From assembly GCA_023230485.1 (NCBI GenBank), contig JALNXG010000027.1, forward strand, positions 1 to 45,290: a stretch of 45,290 nucleotides of DNA, written 5' to 3'. The DNA comes from Melioribacteraceae bacterium. Lineage in GTDB: Bacteria; Bacteroidota; Ignavibacteria; Ignavibacteriales; Melioribacteraceae. Under the pieces are notes generated by a model, which searched no databases, was not told the origin of the DNA, and was given only the letters and a program-made list of their open reading frames with translations. Shown one piece after another: positions 37,088 through 45,290 of this stretch (the stretch's first letter is position 1; each line of letters begins with the position of its first letter). A program made the translations under genes and the position numbers.

Positions 37088-37346
37088 GACGATATAACTT
37101 TTTTTTTGATATATTTTATATGAACCCAATCATTACAAAATTAGTAAACTCCCTCTCATAGATTAATTCTTAATGTACTTTTGTGGAATTAATAGAGTGC
37201 GAATCATAATACTATAATTTAGTCTTATGTAGAATAACTGATAACTTATGGATTATTTATTTTTTTTGCACATTTTCTTAACAGAACAAAGATAATACGT
37301 CTTATTTTAATAGATCATTTTCTATTTCGATAGCAATAAAATCATA
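37088..37346. other. Intergenic spacer between the tRNA-Asn promoter and the GIY-YIG gene promoter
   Basis: AT-rich DNA with homopolymer T runs. I see no gene, RNA or clear repeat here beyond the flanking promoters. The TATTTCGATAG sequence at its end (37324-37334) resembles TACTTCGATAA further down (37376-37386), so both may be half-sites for the downstream wHTH regulator. Confidence 0.35.
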
Positions 37347-37375
37347 TTGACAAAAATAGATTTTGTTTTTATATT
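37347..37375 (+). promoter_or_regulatory. Promoter of the wHTH-DUF2087-GIY-YIG gene
   Basis: TTGACA (37347-37352), 17-base spacer, TATATT (37370-37375), 39 bases before the ATG at 37415. Match and spacing are close to the sigma-70 ideal. Confidence 0.65.
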
Positions 37376-37400
37376 TACTTCGATAAATATAGAAATAAAT
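37373..37400. promoter_or_regulatory. Candidate operator over the GIY-YIG gene transcription start
   Basis: Imperfect dyad ATTTACTTC (37373-37381) and GAAATAAAT (37392-37400), 8 of 9 positions matching, with a 10-base centre. It overlaps the -10 box and the expected start site, where an autoregulating ArsR-like repressor would bind. AT-richness leaves room for chance. Confidence 0.4.
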
Positions 37401-37414
37401 GGACACCTTCAAAA

Positions 37415-38428
37415 ATGAGCGAAAATAATACGGAAATTGTCAAAATAATAGCTGATTCCTCCCGAATAGATATAATAAAGGCATTATATGAAAAATCGAG
37501 GTATGTAGAAGAATTAGCTCAATTGGTTGATTTATCCATATCAACTATCTCGTTCCACCTTAAAAAAATGGAAAAAGTAGGTATAGTAAAGAGCGAAAAA
37601 GTGCAATATTATGTAAATTATACCTTGAATCGAGCAGTATTTGATTCAACACTCAAAGAAATCTTAAATTTAGGCAAAACAGACACAACACATTTCGAGA
37701 AAAAATCAAAAGACTCGAAAAGCAAAGTGATAAACACTTTCTTCAAGAACGGAACTCTTACTAATTTGCCCATTCAACACAAAAAACGTCTAATTATTAT
37801 AGAAGAGTTTATCAAAAAGTTTGATCCTGCAAAAAGATATCTTGAATCGGAAATCGATGAATTGATAAATGAATCTTATGAAGATCATTGCAAAATTCGC
37901 CGAATAATGATAGATGAAAAATATCTGTTCAGAGAAAAACAAGTTTACTGGATCAATTACGAAAAATGTAAAAATTTATTGCCCGAATTAATAATCGGAA
38001 AGGAAATCAAAAAAATGAACGAGACTAAAAATCTAAACGAGACAAAAGGAGAGAGCTTAGATTACAACAATAAATTGCAATCGAATCAATCAAGCGGTTT
38101 TGACCATAAGACAAGTAAGACCCAAATTAAGCGCGATTATAAAAACACTCTTACTCCAATGGGTGTTTATCAAATAAAAAATATCGTTACCGGAAGAGTT
38201 TATCTTGGCAGCAGTCTTAATGTCGCCGCACGACTAAATCGTTTTCGATTTGAACTTAAGTATGGCACTGAATGGAGCGATGATCTATTAAATGATGCAA
38301 AAGAATATGGCGAAAAGAATCTCGTATTCGAAGTGTTGGAATATCTTAAACCGAAAGACGATTTAAAATATGATTATACATACGATCTAAAAGAACTCGA
38401 AGAGAAATGGCGGGATAAGCTTCTTTAA
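37415..38428 (+). CDS. ArsR-like wHTH - DUF2087 - GIY-YIG fusion protein
   Basis: A 337-residue three-part protein. Residues 5-85 are a winged helix of the ArsR type (SRIDIIKALYEK, then LAQLVDLSISTISFHLKKMEKVGIV). Residues 102-185 match DUF2087: VINTFFKNGTLTNLPIQHKK, KKFDPAKRYLESEI, DHCKIRRIMIDEKYLF. A polar linker (190-245) leads to a GIY-YIG-like domain (249-337) with GVYQIKN, VYLGSS (263-265 YLG), Arg273/276 and the FEVLE glutamate near 306. The wHTH has no cysteine, so classical thiol metal sensing is unlikely. It may be a regulator with a nucleic-acid-binding or nuclease tail. No conserved His of active GIY-YIG enzymes is obvious, so catalysis is uncertain. It is transcribed from its own promoter. 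Confidence 0.82.
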   Translation: MSENNTEIVKIIADSSRIDIIKALYEKSRYVEELAQLVDLSISTISFHLKKMEKVGIVKSEKVQYYVNYTLNRAVFDSTLKEILNLGKTDTTHFEKKSKDSKSKVINTFFKNGTLTNLPIQHKKRLIIIEEFIKKFDPAKRYLESEIDELINESYEDHCKIRRIMIDEKYLFREKQVYWINYEKCKNLLPELIIGKEIKKMNETKNLNETKGESLDYNNKLQSNQSSGFDHKTSKTQIKRDYKNTLTPMGVYQIKNIVTGRVYLGSSLNVAARLNRFRFELKYGTEWSDDLLNDAKEYGEKNLVFEVLEYLKPKDDLKYDYTYDLKELEEKWRDKLL

Positions 38429-38484
38429 ATTCTGTTTTCTTTTAATTTATCAAAAAGTAATGTTACATTTGTTGATACTATTCG

Positions 38485-41349
38485 ATGGAATTTTATATGC
38501 GTAAGGATATAAGGAGTAAATTAATTGGTAAAATTAATTTAGGCTTAAGCAGTTTTTGGAATTTCCTTAAATCAGGTCCCACTATTTTTAAGGTCATATT
38601 AATTGCACTTTCTTCGCTTTCTGTAATTCCGATCGTAATTCTTATATCACAATCGATTTCGAGTTTAAACTCCTCCAAAGAACTTTCTTACAACACAATC
38701 GAATCCACAATTAAAGATCAAACTACCCAGGTATATCAATCTTATGCACAAAACTTAGCACGGAGAATTTCGGATTTTTTATATTCGTGCGAGTCCGATC
38801 TTCATAGCATTTCCTCTATTCCGGCGAGTCCGGAGAGTTTTCTTCAATTCGGAAAAAATAACCAGCGATGGGCAAATTATTATGGTAAAAACATCCCATT
38901 ATATAAAGAAATTTCTCTTATTGATGAATTCGGAAATGAAAGAATAAAAATTATTAAAGACGAAATAGTACCAGGATATTTGTTAAAAAATGTGGCGGAT
39001 AAAAAAAATACTAAATACCTGTCGGAAACATATTTTGAAGATACCAAGATTCAATCGGGGGATATTTTTGTTTCTCATTTAACAAGTTGGTATATCAGCA
39101 GATATGAGCAGCTCGAAAAAAATAAACAGCTTGATGGAGTAGTTCGTTTTTGTAAAAAAATTAAAGATGGCAACGGTAATTTCAAAGGGATCATAATGAT
39201 TGCCCTGGATGCCGCACATCTTTTGGATTTTGTCGATTTCAAAATAATGCCAACAGATTCCCTGGCTAATCGATATCGCGCCGGAAGTTACAATTATATA
39301 ATAGATGATCAAGGGTGGATAATCGCTCATCAGAAATTATGGGATATTAAAGGATTTGATAAAGAGGGCAATCTTGTAAAGGAGCTTTCGCCTAATACAC
39401 CCAAATGGAAGTACGATGCCGGAATAATGCCAATTAATTTAACAAAAATGGATTGGAAGCTAATCGATATCTACAGTAATGAACCAATGAGTTCTATCGT
39501 AGAGCGTGTCCGAAGAGGAGAGACTTGTATTACTACTGTGAAATCCATGGGGATTTATTCAGAGGTTGAAGGAATTATTAGAACACGTACTTATGCACCG
39601 ATTTTTTATTCTACGGGAGAATATAATAAGTATGGTATTTTCGGTTCGGTTTCGGTTGGTACTTCTCTAAAGAAATTTATGGATAAATCGAGATCACTTG
39701 TTGAACATCTCGAAGAGATTAATGAAAAAGCAAAGCAAGAAATGATATTTGTTGCACTTCTAATTTCCTTAGGAGTGATTTTCTTTTCATTTTTAATAGC
39801 CCGATGGATTGCAAAACCATTAGCAGAATTAAGCTTGGCACTATCCAAAATTGGAAGAGCAGATTATATTATAAGTAATGTTCATAGCCCAATTAAAGAA
39901 ATTGAGGTTCTTTCCCGCGGTGTTAAAAAATTAGCATCAGAATTAGAAGAAAAGGATAAAAAAATAAATCAAACTGTAAAAGAATTAGGATCAGTAAATC
40001 TAAATCTTGCTGCAACCAAGAAGGAACTATCTGCTTATCTTCATCATGAATATGAGAGTGAAACTGATGTTATACTCGAAGAGAAGATAAAGACTTATGA
40101 AAACGAATATCCACTTTTAAAGGAAATCAGAAAAGAGAAAATCATAGGCGATAGCCCGCAGTTTTTAAGAGTTTTGCGTCAGATTGTGCCACAAAGTCAA
40201 ATGAATCTTCCAACTTGTATTTATGGTGAAACGGGAACAGGTAAAAGTGCATTGGCTTTGCAGATCCATCGTTTAAGTCCAAGAAGCGAAAAACCATTTA
40301 TGATTTTTGAAGCTGCCGAATTTTCAGCTTCTGATCCTCTAATCGTAATGGGTAAAATTTTTGGTTATGGAGAAGGACATGGCATTCAGGGTATTGATAA
40401 ATCAGGTCAATTAGGAATAATTGAACTCTGTAATGGTGGTACATTATTAATCGATGATGTTGATGCTCTGCCTGTTGATACCCAAGCACAGATTTTAAGA
40501 GTTGTAGATGGTCTTAGTTTTCATCCGGCAGCAGGTAAGCCGAGAGAAATTACTTCTGATGTTCGATTTCTATTTTCCACACATGTTGATCTTGAATCGA
40601 GAGTAAAAGAAGGTTTTTTTAGAAAGGACCTTTATAGAAGAATTGGAGGAAGTTTTAATAAAATAGTTATTCCTCCTCTTCGTGAAAGAAGAATTGATAT
40701 ACTTTTGATCGCAGAACATTTTGTAAAAAGATTTAATAAGAAGAACGGAACTTCTATTGAATTAAGTCAAGTAACAAAGAATTTTCTTTTTGAACACGAT
40801 TTTAAAGAAGGTAATATTGGCGAATTAAAGACTTTAATAGAAGTAGCTTATGAAAATGCAAGGATTGAGGGGAGCTCTATAATAAATAAAAAATTCTTAT
40901 TTGAAGCAAAATCGATTGAAATAAAATCTTTTGGTAGCAGCTCTGATAATACTAACATACATAAAAAAATTCTCTTTGATGAAAAAAATATTTTCTCGGT
41001 TGATGAGCTAAATAAACTAAGGATTTTGAGAAAAAATAATTTTAGAATGGATTTAAGTGAGGATGAATTAGGATATAAAAAAGGTTCACATACTCTATCT
41101 CATCATTTGAAAGGAATTTGTTATAAAACATTGTGTAATAACAATTTTGATATTGAATTAACGGCAAAAATTATCATAGGTGATGAGGATTCGCATATTA
41201 TTGACATTCTTATTCCTAAAATTGAAGCATATATTTCAAATATCAAAGAAAAGGAAGATGCAAATAATATTAATTCACTATTAAAAAATCTTCCAAAGGA
41301 ATATCACGAATTTATAGAGCGAATTATTTCTCAAAAGAATAACATATAG
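38485..41349 (+). CDS. Membrane-bound AAA+ regulator: Cache-like sensor, HAMP, sigma-54-activator-type ATPase lacking GAFTGA
   Basis: 954 residues. Membrane helices at about 34-56 and 419-440 flank a large periplasmic Cache-like sensor (about 60-415). HAMP and a coiled coil follow (440-520), then an AAA+ domain like bacterial enhancer-binding proteins (550-805). Walker A is GETGTGKS (581-588), Walker B is LLIDD (D657-D658, Asp in place of the usual Glu), and arginine-finger-type FRKDLYRRI is at 712-720. The GAFTGA loop that contacts sigma-54 is missing; the matching stretch reads FGYGEGHGIQGIDKSG (626-641). The C-terminal part (about 838-900) has an HTH-like pattern. A start 12 bases later (38497) is possible. 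It probably senses a periplasmic ligand and controls nearby genes without classical sigma-54 activation, an inference. Confidence 0.85.
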   Translation: MEFYMRKDIRSKLIGKINLGLSSFWNFLKSGPTIFKVILIALSSLSVIPIVILISQSISSLNSSKELSYNTIESTIKDQTTQVYQSYAQNLARRISDFLYSCESDLHSISSIPASPESFLQFGKNNQRWANYYGKNIPLYKEISLIDEFGNERIKIIKDEIVPGYLLKNVADKKNTKYLSETYFEDTKIQSGDIFVSHLTSWYISRYEQLEKNKQLDGVVRFCKKIKDGNGNFKGIIMIALDAAHLLDFVDFKIMPTDSLANRYRAGSYNYIIDDQGWIIAHQKLWDIKGFDKEGNLVKELSPNTPKWKYDAGIMPINLTKMDWKLIDIYSNEPMSSIVERVRRGETCITTVKSMGIYSEVEGIIRTRTYAPIFYSTGEYNKYGIFGSVSVGTSLKKFMDKSRSLVEHLEEINEKAKQEMIFVALLISLGVIFFSFLIARWIAKPLAELSLALSKIGRADYIISNVHSPIKEIEVLSRGVKKLASELEEKDKKINQTVKELGSVNLNLAATKKELSAYLHHEYESETDVILEEKIKTYENEYPLLKEIRKEKIIGDSPQFLRVLRQIVPQSQMNLPTCIYGETGTGKSALALQIHRLSPRSEKPFMIFEAAEFSASDPLIVMGKIFGYGEGHGIQGIDKSGQLGIIELCNGGTLLIDDVDALPVDTQAQILRVVDGLSFHPAAGKPREITSDVRFLFSTHVDLESRVKEGFFRKDLYRRIGGSFNKIVIPPLRERRIDILLIAEHFVKRFNKKNGTSIELSQVTKNFLFEHDFKEGNIGELKTLIEVAYENARIEGSSIINKKFLFEAKSIEIKSFGSSSDNTNIHKKILFDEKNIFSVDELNKLRILRKNNFRMDLSEDELGYKKGSHTLSHHLKGICYKTLCNNNFDIELTAKIIIGDEDSHIIDILIPKIEAYISNIKEKEDANNINSLLKNLPKEYHEFIERIISQKNNI

Positions 41350-41357
41350 CATTTTGT

Positions 41358-41392
41358 AATTCCCACGCAATTCCCACGTACGTGTGGGAATT
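41358..41392. repeat. Triple AATTCCCAC repeat between the AAA+ regulator and the phosphoesterase gene
   Basis: AATTCCCACG occurs at 41358-41367 and again at 41369-41378 (11-base period, one helical turn), and its reverse complement GTGGGAATT at 41384-41392. The second and third copies form a perfect 9-bp inverted repeat with a 6-base centre. GC-richer than its surroundings. It may be the binding site of the upstream regulator; as a terminator it would lack a clean T tract. Confidence 0.6.
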
Positions 41393-41469
41393 TCCCCAAT
41401 TCCTTCGTTTTTAGGCTATAAACTTAACATTAAATTCACAACAAATGTACATTTTTACTAATATTTTTG

Positions 41470-41486
41470 TGGTATATCATTTGACA
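41470..41486 (+). promoter_or_regulatory. Possible promoter elements of the phosphoesterase gene
   Basis: TGG at 41470-41472 followed after 10 bases by GA resembles a sigma-54 site in spacing but lacks the -12 C. The overlapping TTGACA (41481-41486) could be a sigma-70 -35 box with a poor TAAT-like -10. The ATG is at 41532. Which one is used cannot be decided. Confidence 0.3.
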
Positions 41487-41531
41487 TAGTATTAATAAAT
41501 AATAATCCGAAAAATACCAATTGGAGTAAAA

Positions 41532-43271
41532 ATGATAAGGATTTATTGTAAATCGTTCATTCAGAGGACAGAATTAATACCGTTTTTTCTATTGATCCTA
41601 TTCTATACTTCAATTCTTGCTGAAATTAACCCCGCATCCAACGATACTGTTTATAATAAAATTATCTGGCAGGACAAGTTTGAAGAAAAAGAATTAATTG
41701 GTTGGACTGTAATAGACGACATAAAGGATGAACCCTCCGATTGGAAACTCGATAGCGGATACTTAGTTCAACTTACAGATGTCGGCTCTCCTAAAGATTT
41801 CCTTGGGACCCATATAATCTCCGGGAATACTAATTGGGAAAACATTACAATCGAAACTAACTTTATCTATACTGATGATGATTTCATGGGGATAATTTTT
41901 CGATATCAAGATGAAAATAACTATTGTAGACTTTTAATCTCATTCAAAGAAAAAATAATTCTATTAAACAAAAAAGTAGACGGGAAAAATATTGAAATAG
42001 CCAGAAAAGAAAATTCGCCTCTTAGCAGCGCCAAGTTTAATTCAATTATTTCGTTACATGAAGATTCTATTAAAATATGGTTAAATAATGAAGAAGTATT
42101 CTTAGTATCTGATGGTCAGTTTAAATCAGGGAAAGTTGGATTTACATCTCTTGGTAATTTAGCATCGTTCTTTGATGATATTACCGTTTATGAAAATTAC
42201 CAATATAAAGAGAAAGAAATAACACAAGCCATAGTGAGAGGTCCTTATCTCCAAAATGTTTTATCTGATAGCGCAGTAATTCGATGGGACACAAATTTCG
42301 ATTGCGAGTCAATTGTAGAATTTGGAATAAATGAAGAAAATCCGAGACAAATAAAATCTGAAACAACATATAAAAAACACGAAGTAGTAATCAAAAAATT
42401 AGAACCGGCTACAAAATATTTCTATCGCATTAAGTCGGGAAATATTACCTCTGATTGGCACAGTCTAAAATCTGCTCCTGTAAAAAATTCACCCTTTAAT
42501 TTTATTCTTTATGGTGATAATCAAATGAATCCATTGAGACATAAAGAAATAATAAATAATTATGTAAAAAGGGATTTTGATTTTATTGTCTCTAATGGCG
42601 ATGTAGTGCAAAGAGGAATGCGAGAGGATTGGGATACTGAATTTTTTGGACCGCTAAAAAATGTATTAAGTGAAAAGCCTTTCTATTCTGCAATTGGTAA
42701 TCACGAATTAAATTCACCCTATTTTTATCAAAATTTTTCTTATCCGAATTCGGAACATGAGAACTATTATTCTTTCAAATATTCTAATTGTTTCTTCATA
42801 TTTATAGATAACCCACGTAATGCTTATCCCAAAAAAGGAGAGTATGAAGACTTTAAAGAAGGTAGTAAGCAGTATGTATGGATTAAAGAACAATTAGCAT
42901 CAGATAAAGCACAAAAAGCTGAATGGCTTTTTGTTGTCTCTCATGTACCTTCGCATCCGTTTGCATTTGGAAATGTATTTCCCGATGGAGAAAAAACATT
43001 ACTTCCATTATTTGATGAATATAACGTTGATATAAATTTTTCGGGGCACTCGCATGGTTACGAAAGAAGTAAAATTGAAAATACTTATTATATAATTTCT
43101 GCCGGCGGTGGCGGTGCATTAAGCAAAAAGAAAGACCCTGGTCCGAAAATGTATGGGAAATTCCTTCGAGATTATAATTACTGTCATATTTCAATTGAAG
43201 GAAACAAGCTTTTCTTCAAAGCTTATGATATAAATGACAAACTCATTGACGAATTTTCAATTGTGAAATAA
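41532..43271 (+). CDS. Secreted calcineurin-like metallophosphoesterase with lectin-like and Fn3-like N-terminal domains
   Basis: 579 residues. A signal peptide/anchor (about 14-30) is followed by a concanavalin/LamG-like beta-sandwich (about 45-222), then a purple-acid-phosphatase-type Fn3-like domain (228-315, with VRGPYLQNVLSDSAVIRWDT). The catalytic domain comes last: GD at 328-329, SNGDVVQ (356-357), GNHE (389-392), SHVP with H471, and GHSH (505-508). These are the dinuclear-metal ligands of calcineurin-like phosphoesterases. The Tyr of true purple acid phosphatases (GDxxY) is replaced, so it is probably a general phosphomono- or diesterase acting outside the inner membrane. A GGAG SD precedes the ATG. 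It lies between the AAA+ sensor and a TonB-dependent receptor. Confidence 0.9.
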   Translation: MIRIYCKSFIQRTELIPFFLLILFYTSILAEINPASNDTVYNKIIWQDKFEEKELIGWTVIDDIKDEPSDWKLDSGYLVQLTDVGSPKDFLGTHIISGNTNWENITIETNFIYTDDDFMGIIFRYQDENNYCRLLISFKEKIILLNKKVDGKNIEIARKENSPLSSAKFNSIISLHEDSIKIWLNNEEVFLVSDGQFKSGKVGFTSLGNLASFFDDITVYENYQYKEKEITQAIVRGPYLQNVLSDSAVIRWDTNFDCESIVEFGINEENPRQIKSETTYKKHEVVIKKLEPATKYFYRIKSGNITSDWHSLKSAPVKNSPFNFILYGDNQMNPLRHKEIINNYVKRDFDFIVSNGDVVQRGMREDWDTEFFGPLKNVLSEKPFYSAIGNHELNSPYFYQNFSYPNSEHENYYSFKYSNCFFIFIDNPRNAYPKKGEYEDFKEGSKQYVWIKEQLASDKAQKAEWLFVVSHVPSHPFAFGNVFPDGEKTLLPLFDEYNVDINFSGHSHGYERSKIENTYYIISAGGGGALSKKKDPGPKMYGKFLRDYNYCHISIEGNKLFFKAYDINDKLIDEFSIVK

Positions 43272-43364
43272 ATAAAAATAAAATATTCAGATGTCAGTAG
43301 AAAAACAGAGTTCTTAAAAAACAGAATCAAATATTGATTAATTTCTAATTAGTAGGAGGTTGTA

Positions 43365-45290
43365 ATGTTCTTTAGATCTACATTAACAAGAAGTACTATT
43401 TTTAGATATTCACTGATGTTATTATTCGTATCAGTAATATTATCGCAGTCTTTATACGCACAAGGGATTGGTAAAGTAGTTGGTAGAGTAGTTGATTTTA
43501 CGGCAAAATCTTCATTGCCAAGCGCAAATATACACCTTGAAGGCACTAAGATTGGTGTTTCTTCCGATAAAGAAGGAAGATATATACTTGTCGGCGTTCC
43601 GGAAGGGCAGTATAATATTATTGCCTCTTATCTTGGATATGAAAAATTATCAATTCCGGTAAATGTTGTAGCAAATAAATCTGTTCTTATTGATTTTGAA
43701 CTCAAAGAATCAGCTGAAGAGATGCAAGATGTTTACGTTTATGGTGCTCTTACAAGAGGACAAGCAAAATCATTGAACGAACAGAAGAATGCATCAAATA
43801 TTAAAAATATCGTTTCTTCAGAGCAGTTCAGTAAATTCCCTGATAGAAATGCAGCAGAAGCACTCCAAAGAATACCTTCCGTTTCTATCACCACCGATCA
43901 AGGTGAAGGCGAAATGATTCAGTTAAGAGGTATTTCATCTGAATATAACTCTGTAAGTGTAAATGGTGTAAGAATACCAAGTCCAGATCCAGATGCTGAT
44001 AGAGGTGTGGGGCTTGATTTAGTTCAAGCTAATTTAATGGAATCGATTGTGGTTACAAAAGCATTAACTCCGGATATGGATGGTGATGCACTTGGTGGAA
44101 GTGTTGATTTTATTCTTAAAGATGCACCTGAAAAACCAATTTATAATTTTGTTGTAAGTGGCGGATATAATCAACAGCGTTCAGAGTTTAATAAATGGGG
44201 TAATGATGTACAATCTTATTCTGCACTTGTAGGAAAACGATTTTTTGAAAATAGTCTCGGAGTTTTATTAGCATCCAGTTTTTATAAAACTAATCGTGGC
44301 TCCATTCTAAGAGAATATCGTTTTACAGGTGATCAAAGTACTGATTTGATTTCGAGCAAATGGACAGATTATGATGTTAATCGTAATCGTTTCGGCGTTA
44401 ATTTAGCTACTGATTATGTATTTGATCCTGAAAATAGAATAAGATTAAATGCTAACTATAATAGCTACATTGATAATGAAATTAGAAGACAGACAGTATA
44501 CACGATTAATAAAAGTACTGAAGATAGAGAAACAAGAAATCGAATTGAAGATCAAAGATTAGCTACTGTAAAGTTAGGTGGCGAGCATAAGTTAGGTGCT
44601 GTTGATTTAGATTATTCTCTTTTCTGGATCGAAAGTCGTGAAAGACTACCCAATAGAACTTATTGGACTTATTCAAGAAAAAATACTTATGCAGGTTGGA
44701 ATAACGATGAATTATATTTCATAACAGGGAAAGAAGTATTCCCTGATCTTGCTCCAATGAAAGTAAGTCGTGTTCGCCATGATGAGCTTTTAACAGTCGA
44801 TGGAGATAAAGGTGGAGATATCAATATTACACTACCATATAATATTTTTGATCGTGTAAGTTCATTTAAAACCGGATTAAAATATAGATTAAAAGATCGT
44901 CTCTATGATTCACATCGTTATAATGCAAAACCTGCTTCCGGTAAAACTATCGAAGTTCCGGGCGGTACTTATGGTTTTGAAGATATTGTATGGAATGATC
45001 CTGAAGCTACGGTTCTTCCATTGGCAGCATTTATTGAAGATCAAGGTTATACTGATAATGATTATGAAGCTTCAGAAGCAGTTATTTCCGGTTATGCTAT
45101 GTCAGATGTTTCTGTTACTAATGAATTAACAATACTTCTTGGTGCAAGAGTAGAACATACAAAAACAGATTATACATTAGCTAAGACAGGTCAAAAAGAC
45201 GATGGCTCTTATACAGACTTCTTACCATCACTTCATTTTACATATAGATTTGATGATATAAGAAATTTAAGAATGGCTTTAACAACCGGA
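43365..45290 (+). CDS. TonB-dependent receptor, truncated by the window end
   Basis: Outer-membrane active transporter; 642 codons are visible and the frame is still open at the end. A signal peptide (1-33, ending YAQ) leads to a carboxypeptidase-regulatory-like beta domain (about 36-113, GKVVGRVVDFTAKSSLPSA). A TonB-box-like stretch EEMQDVYVYG (118-127) follows, then the plug domain (about 150-250) with FPDRNAAEALQRIPSV, IQLRGISSEYNSVSVNG and GDALGGSVDF, and then alternating beta strands of the barrel. A very strong SD (AGGAGG, 43354-43359) suggests high expression. Its position 93 bases after the secreted phosphoesterase suggests that it imports a product of, or substrate for, that enzyme. 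The ligand is not readable from sequence. Confidence 0.93.
   Translation, partial: MFFRSTLTRSTIFRYSLMLLFVSVILSQSLYAQGIGKVVGRVVDFTAKSSLPSANIHLEGTKIGVSSDKEGRYILVGVPEGQYNIIASYLGYEKLSIPVNVVANKSVLIDFELKESAEEMQDVYVYGALTRGQAKSLNEQKNASNIKNIVSSEQFSKFPDRNAAEALQRIPSVSITTDQGEGEMIQLRGISSEYNSVSVNGVRIPSPDPDADRGVGLDLVQANLMESIVVTKALTPDMDGDALGGSVDFILKDAPEKPIYNFVVSGGYNQQRSEFNKWGNDVQSYSALVGKRFFENSLGVLLASSFYKTNRGSILREYRFTGDQSTDLISSKWTDYDVNRNRFGVNLATDYVFDPENRIRLNANYNSYIDNEIRRQTVYTINKSTEDRETRNRIEDQRLATVKLGGEHKLGAVDLDYSLFWIESRERLPNRTYWTYSRKNTYAGWNNDELYFITGKEVFPDLAPMKVSRVRHDELLTVDGDKGGDINITLPYNIFDRVSSFKTGLKYRLKDRLYDSHRYNAKPASGKTIEVPGGTYGFEDIVWNDPEATVLPLAAFIEDQGYTDNDYEASEAVISGYAMSDVSVTNELTILLGARVEHTKTDYTLAKTGQKDDGSYTDFLPSLHFTYRFDDIRNLRMALTTG

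Noticed and set aside
41470..41486. Sigma-54 promoter before the phosphoesterase gene
   Set aside because: The -24/-12 spacing fits but the invariant GC at -12 reads GA, and the adjacent regulator lacks GAFTGA; kept only as a low-confidence element.
1..45290. CRISPR arrays, insertion sequences or prophage genes
   Set aside because: No regularly spaced repeats, transposase or phage structural proteins were found.

Overview
The window is AT-rich chromosomal DNA from a free-living bacterium, most probably of the Ignavibacteria or a nearby Bacteroidota/Chlorobi-group lineage. This is inferred from a secreted peptidase with a type IX secretion (Por) sorting tail carrying the NYPNPFNP motif, Gram-negative LPS genes (GT9 heptosyltransferase, Kdo transferase), a TonB-dependent receptor with an N-terminal carboxypeptidase-like domain, and a sodium-pumping methylmalonyl-CoA decarboxylase module. 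No phage, IS element or CRISPR array was seen.

Layout. (1) 56-14438, plus strand: leuS, serS, a heterodimeric ABC exporter pair with one degenerate and one canonical ATP site, class I fructose-1,6-bisphosphatase, a GT9 glycosyltransferase overlapping waaA, and a soluble six-PAS hybrid histidine kinase. One small unknown gene (8407-8676) lies on the minus strand. (2) 14435-25300, minus strand: a compact propionate / methylmalonyl-CoA cluster (mutase large subunit, epimerase, carboxyltransferase, a lipoprotein-OadG fusion, biotin carrier, OadB), followed by a secreted M1 aminopeptidase and a secreted GH13 enzyme. The cluster would interconvert succinyl-CoA and propionyl-CoA with Na+ transport across the inner membrane. 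(3) 25550-27475, minus: a secreted M28 peptidase fused to a cyclophilin, with a clear terminator. (4) 27691-30034, plus: TerC, pterin dehydratase and a WG-repeat protein. (5) 30087-38428, an accessory zone: McrBC restriction genes, RsgA, a tiny winged-helix protein, ChrA, tRNA-Asn, and a wHTH-DUF2087-GIY-YIG fusion. Around chrA the 'empty' DNA holds decayed genes that can still be read on the minus strand: an arsenite methyltransferase (arsM), a low-molecular-weight arsenate reductase (arsC type), a frameshifted small ORF and the C-terminal end of an MBL-fold hydrolase. This looks like a collapsing metal/arsenic resistance island in which only chrA is still intact. (6) 38485-45290, plus: a membrane sensor with a large periplasmic Cache-like domain, HAMP and an AAA+ domain of the sigma-54 activator type that lacks the GAFTGA loop; then a triple AATTCCCAC repeat, a secreted metallophosphoesterase and a TonB-dependent receptor cut by the window end. 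I read this last group as a possible phosphoester-sensing and uptake locus with an atypical regulator.

The strongest leads for something new are the GAFTGA-less transmembrane AAA+ regulator with its nearby repeat and target genes, the wHTH-DUF2087-GIY-YIG fusion, the lipoprotein-OadG fusion, and the decayed ars/chr island. All functions come from motif reading by eye; no database search was run.
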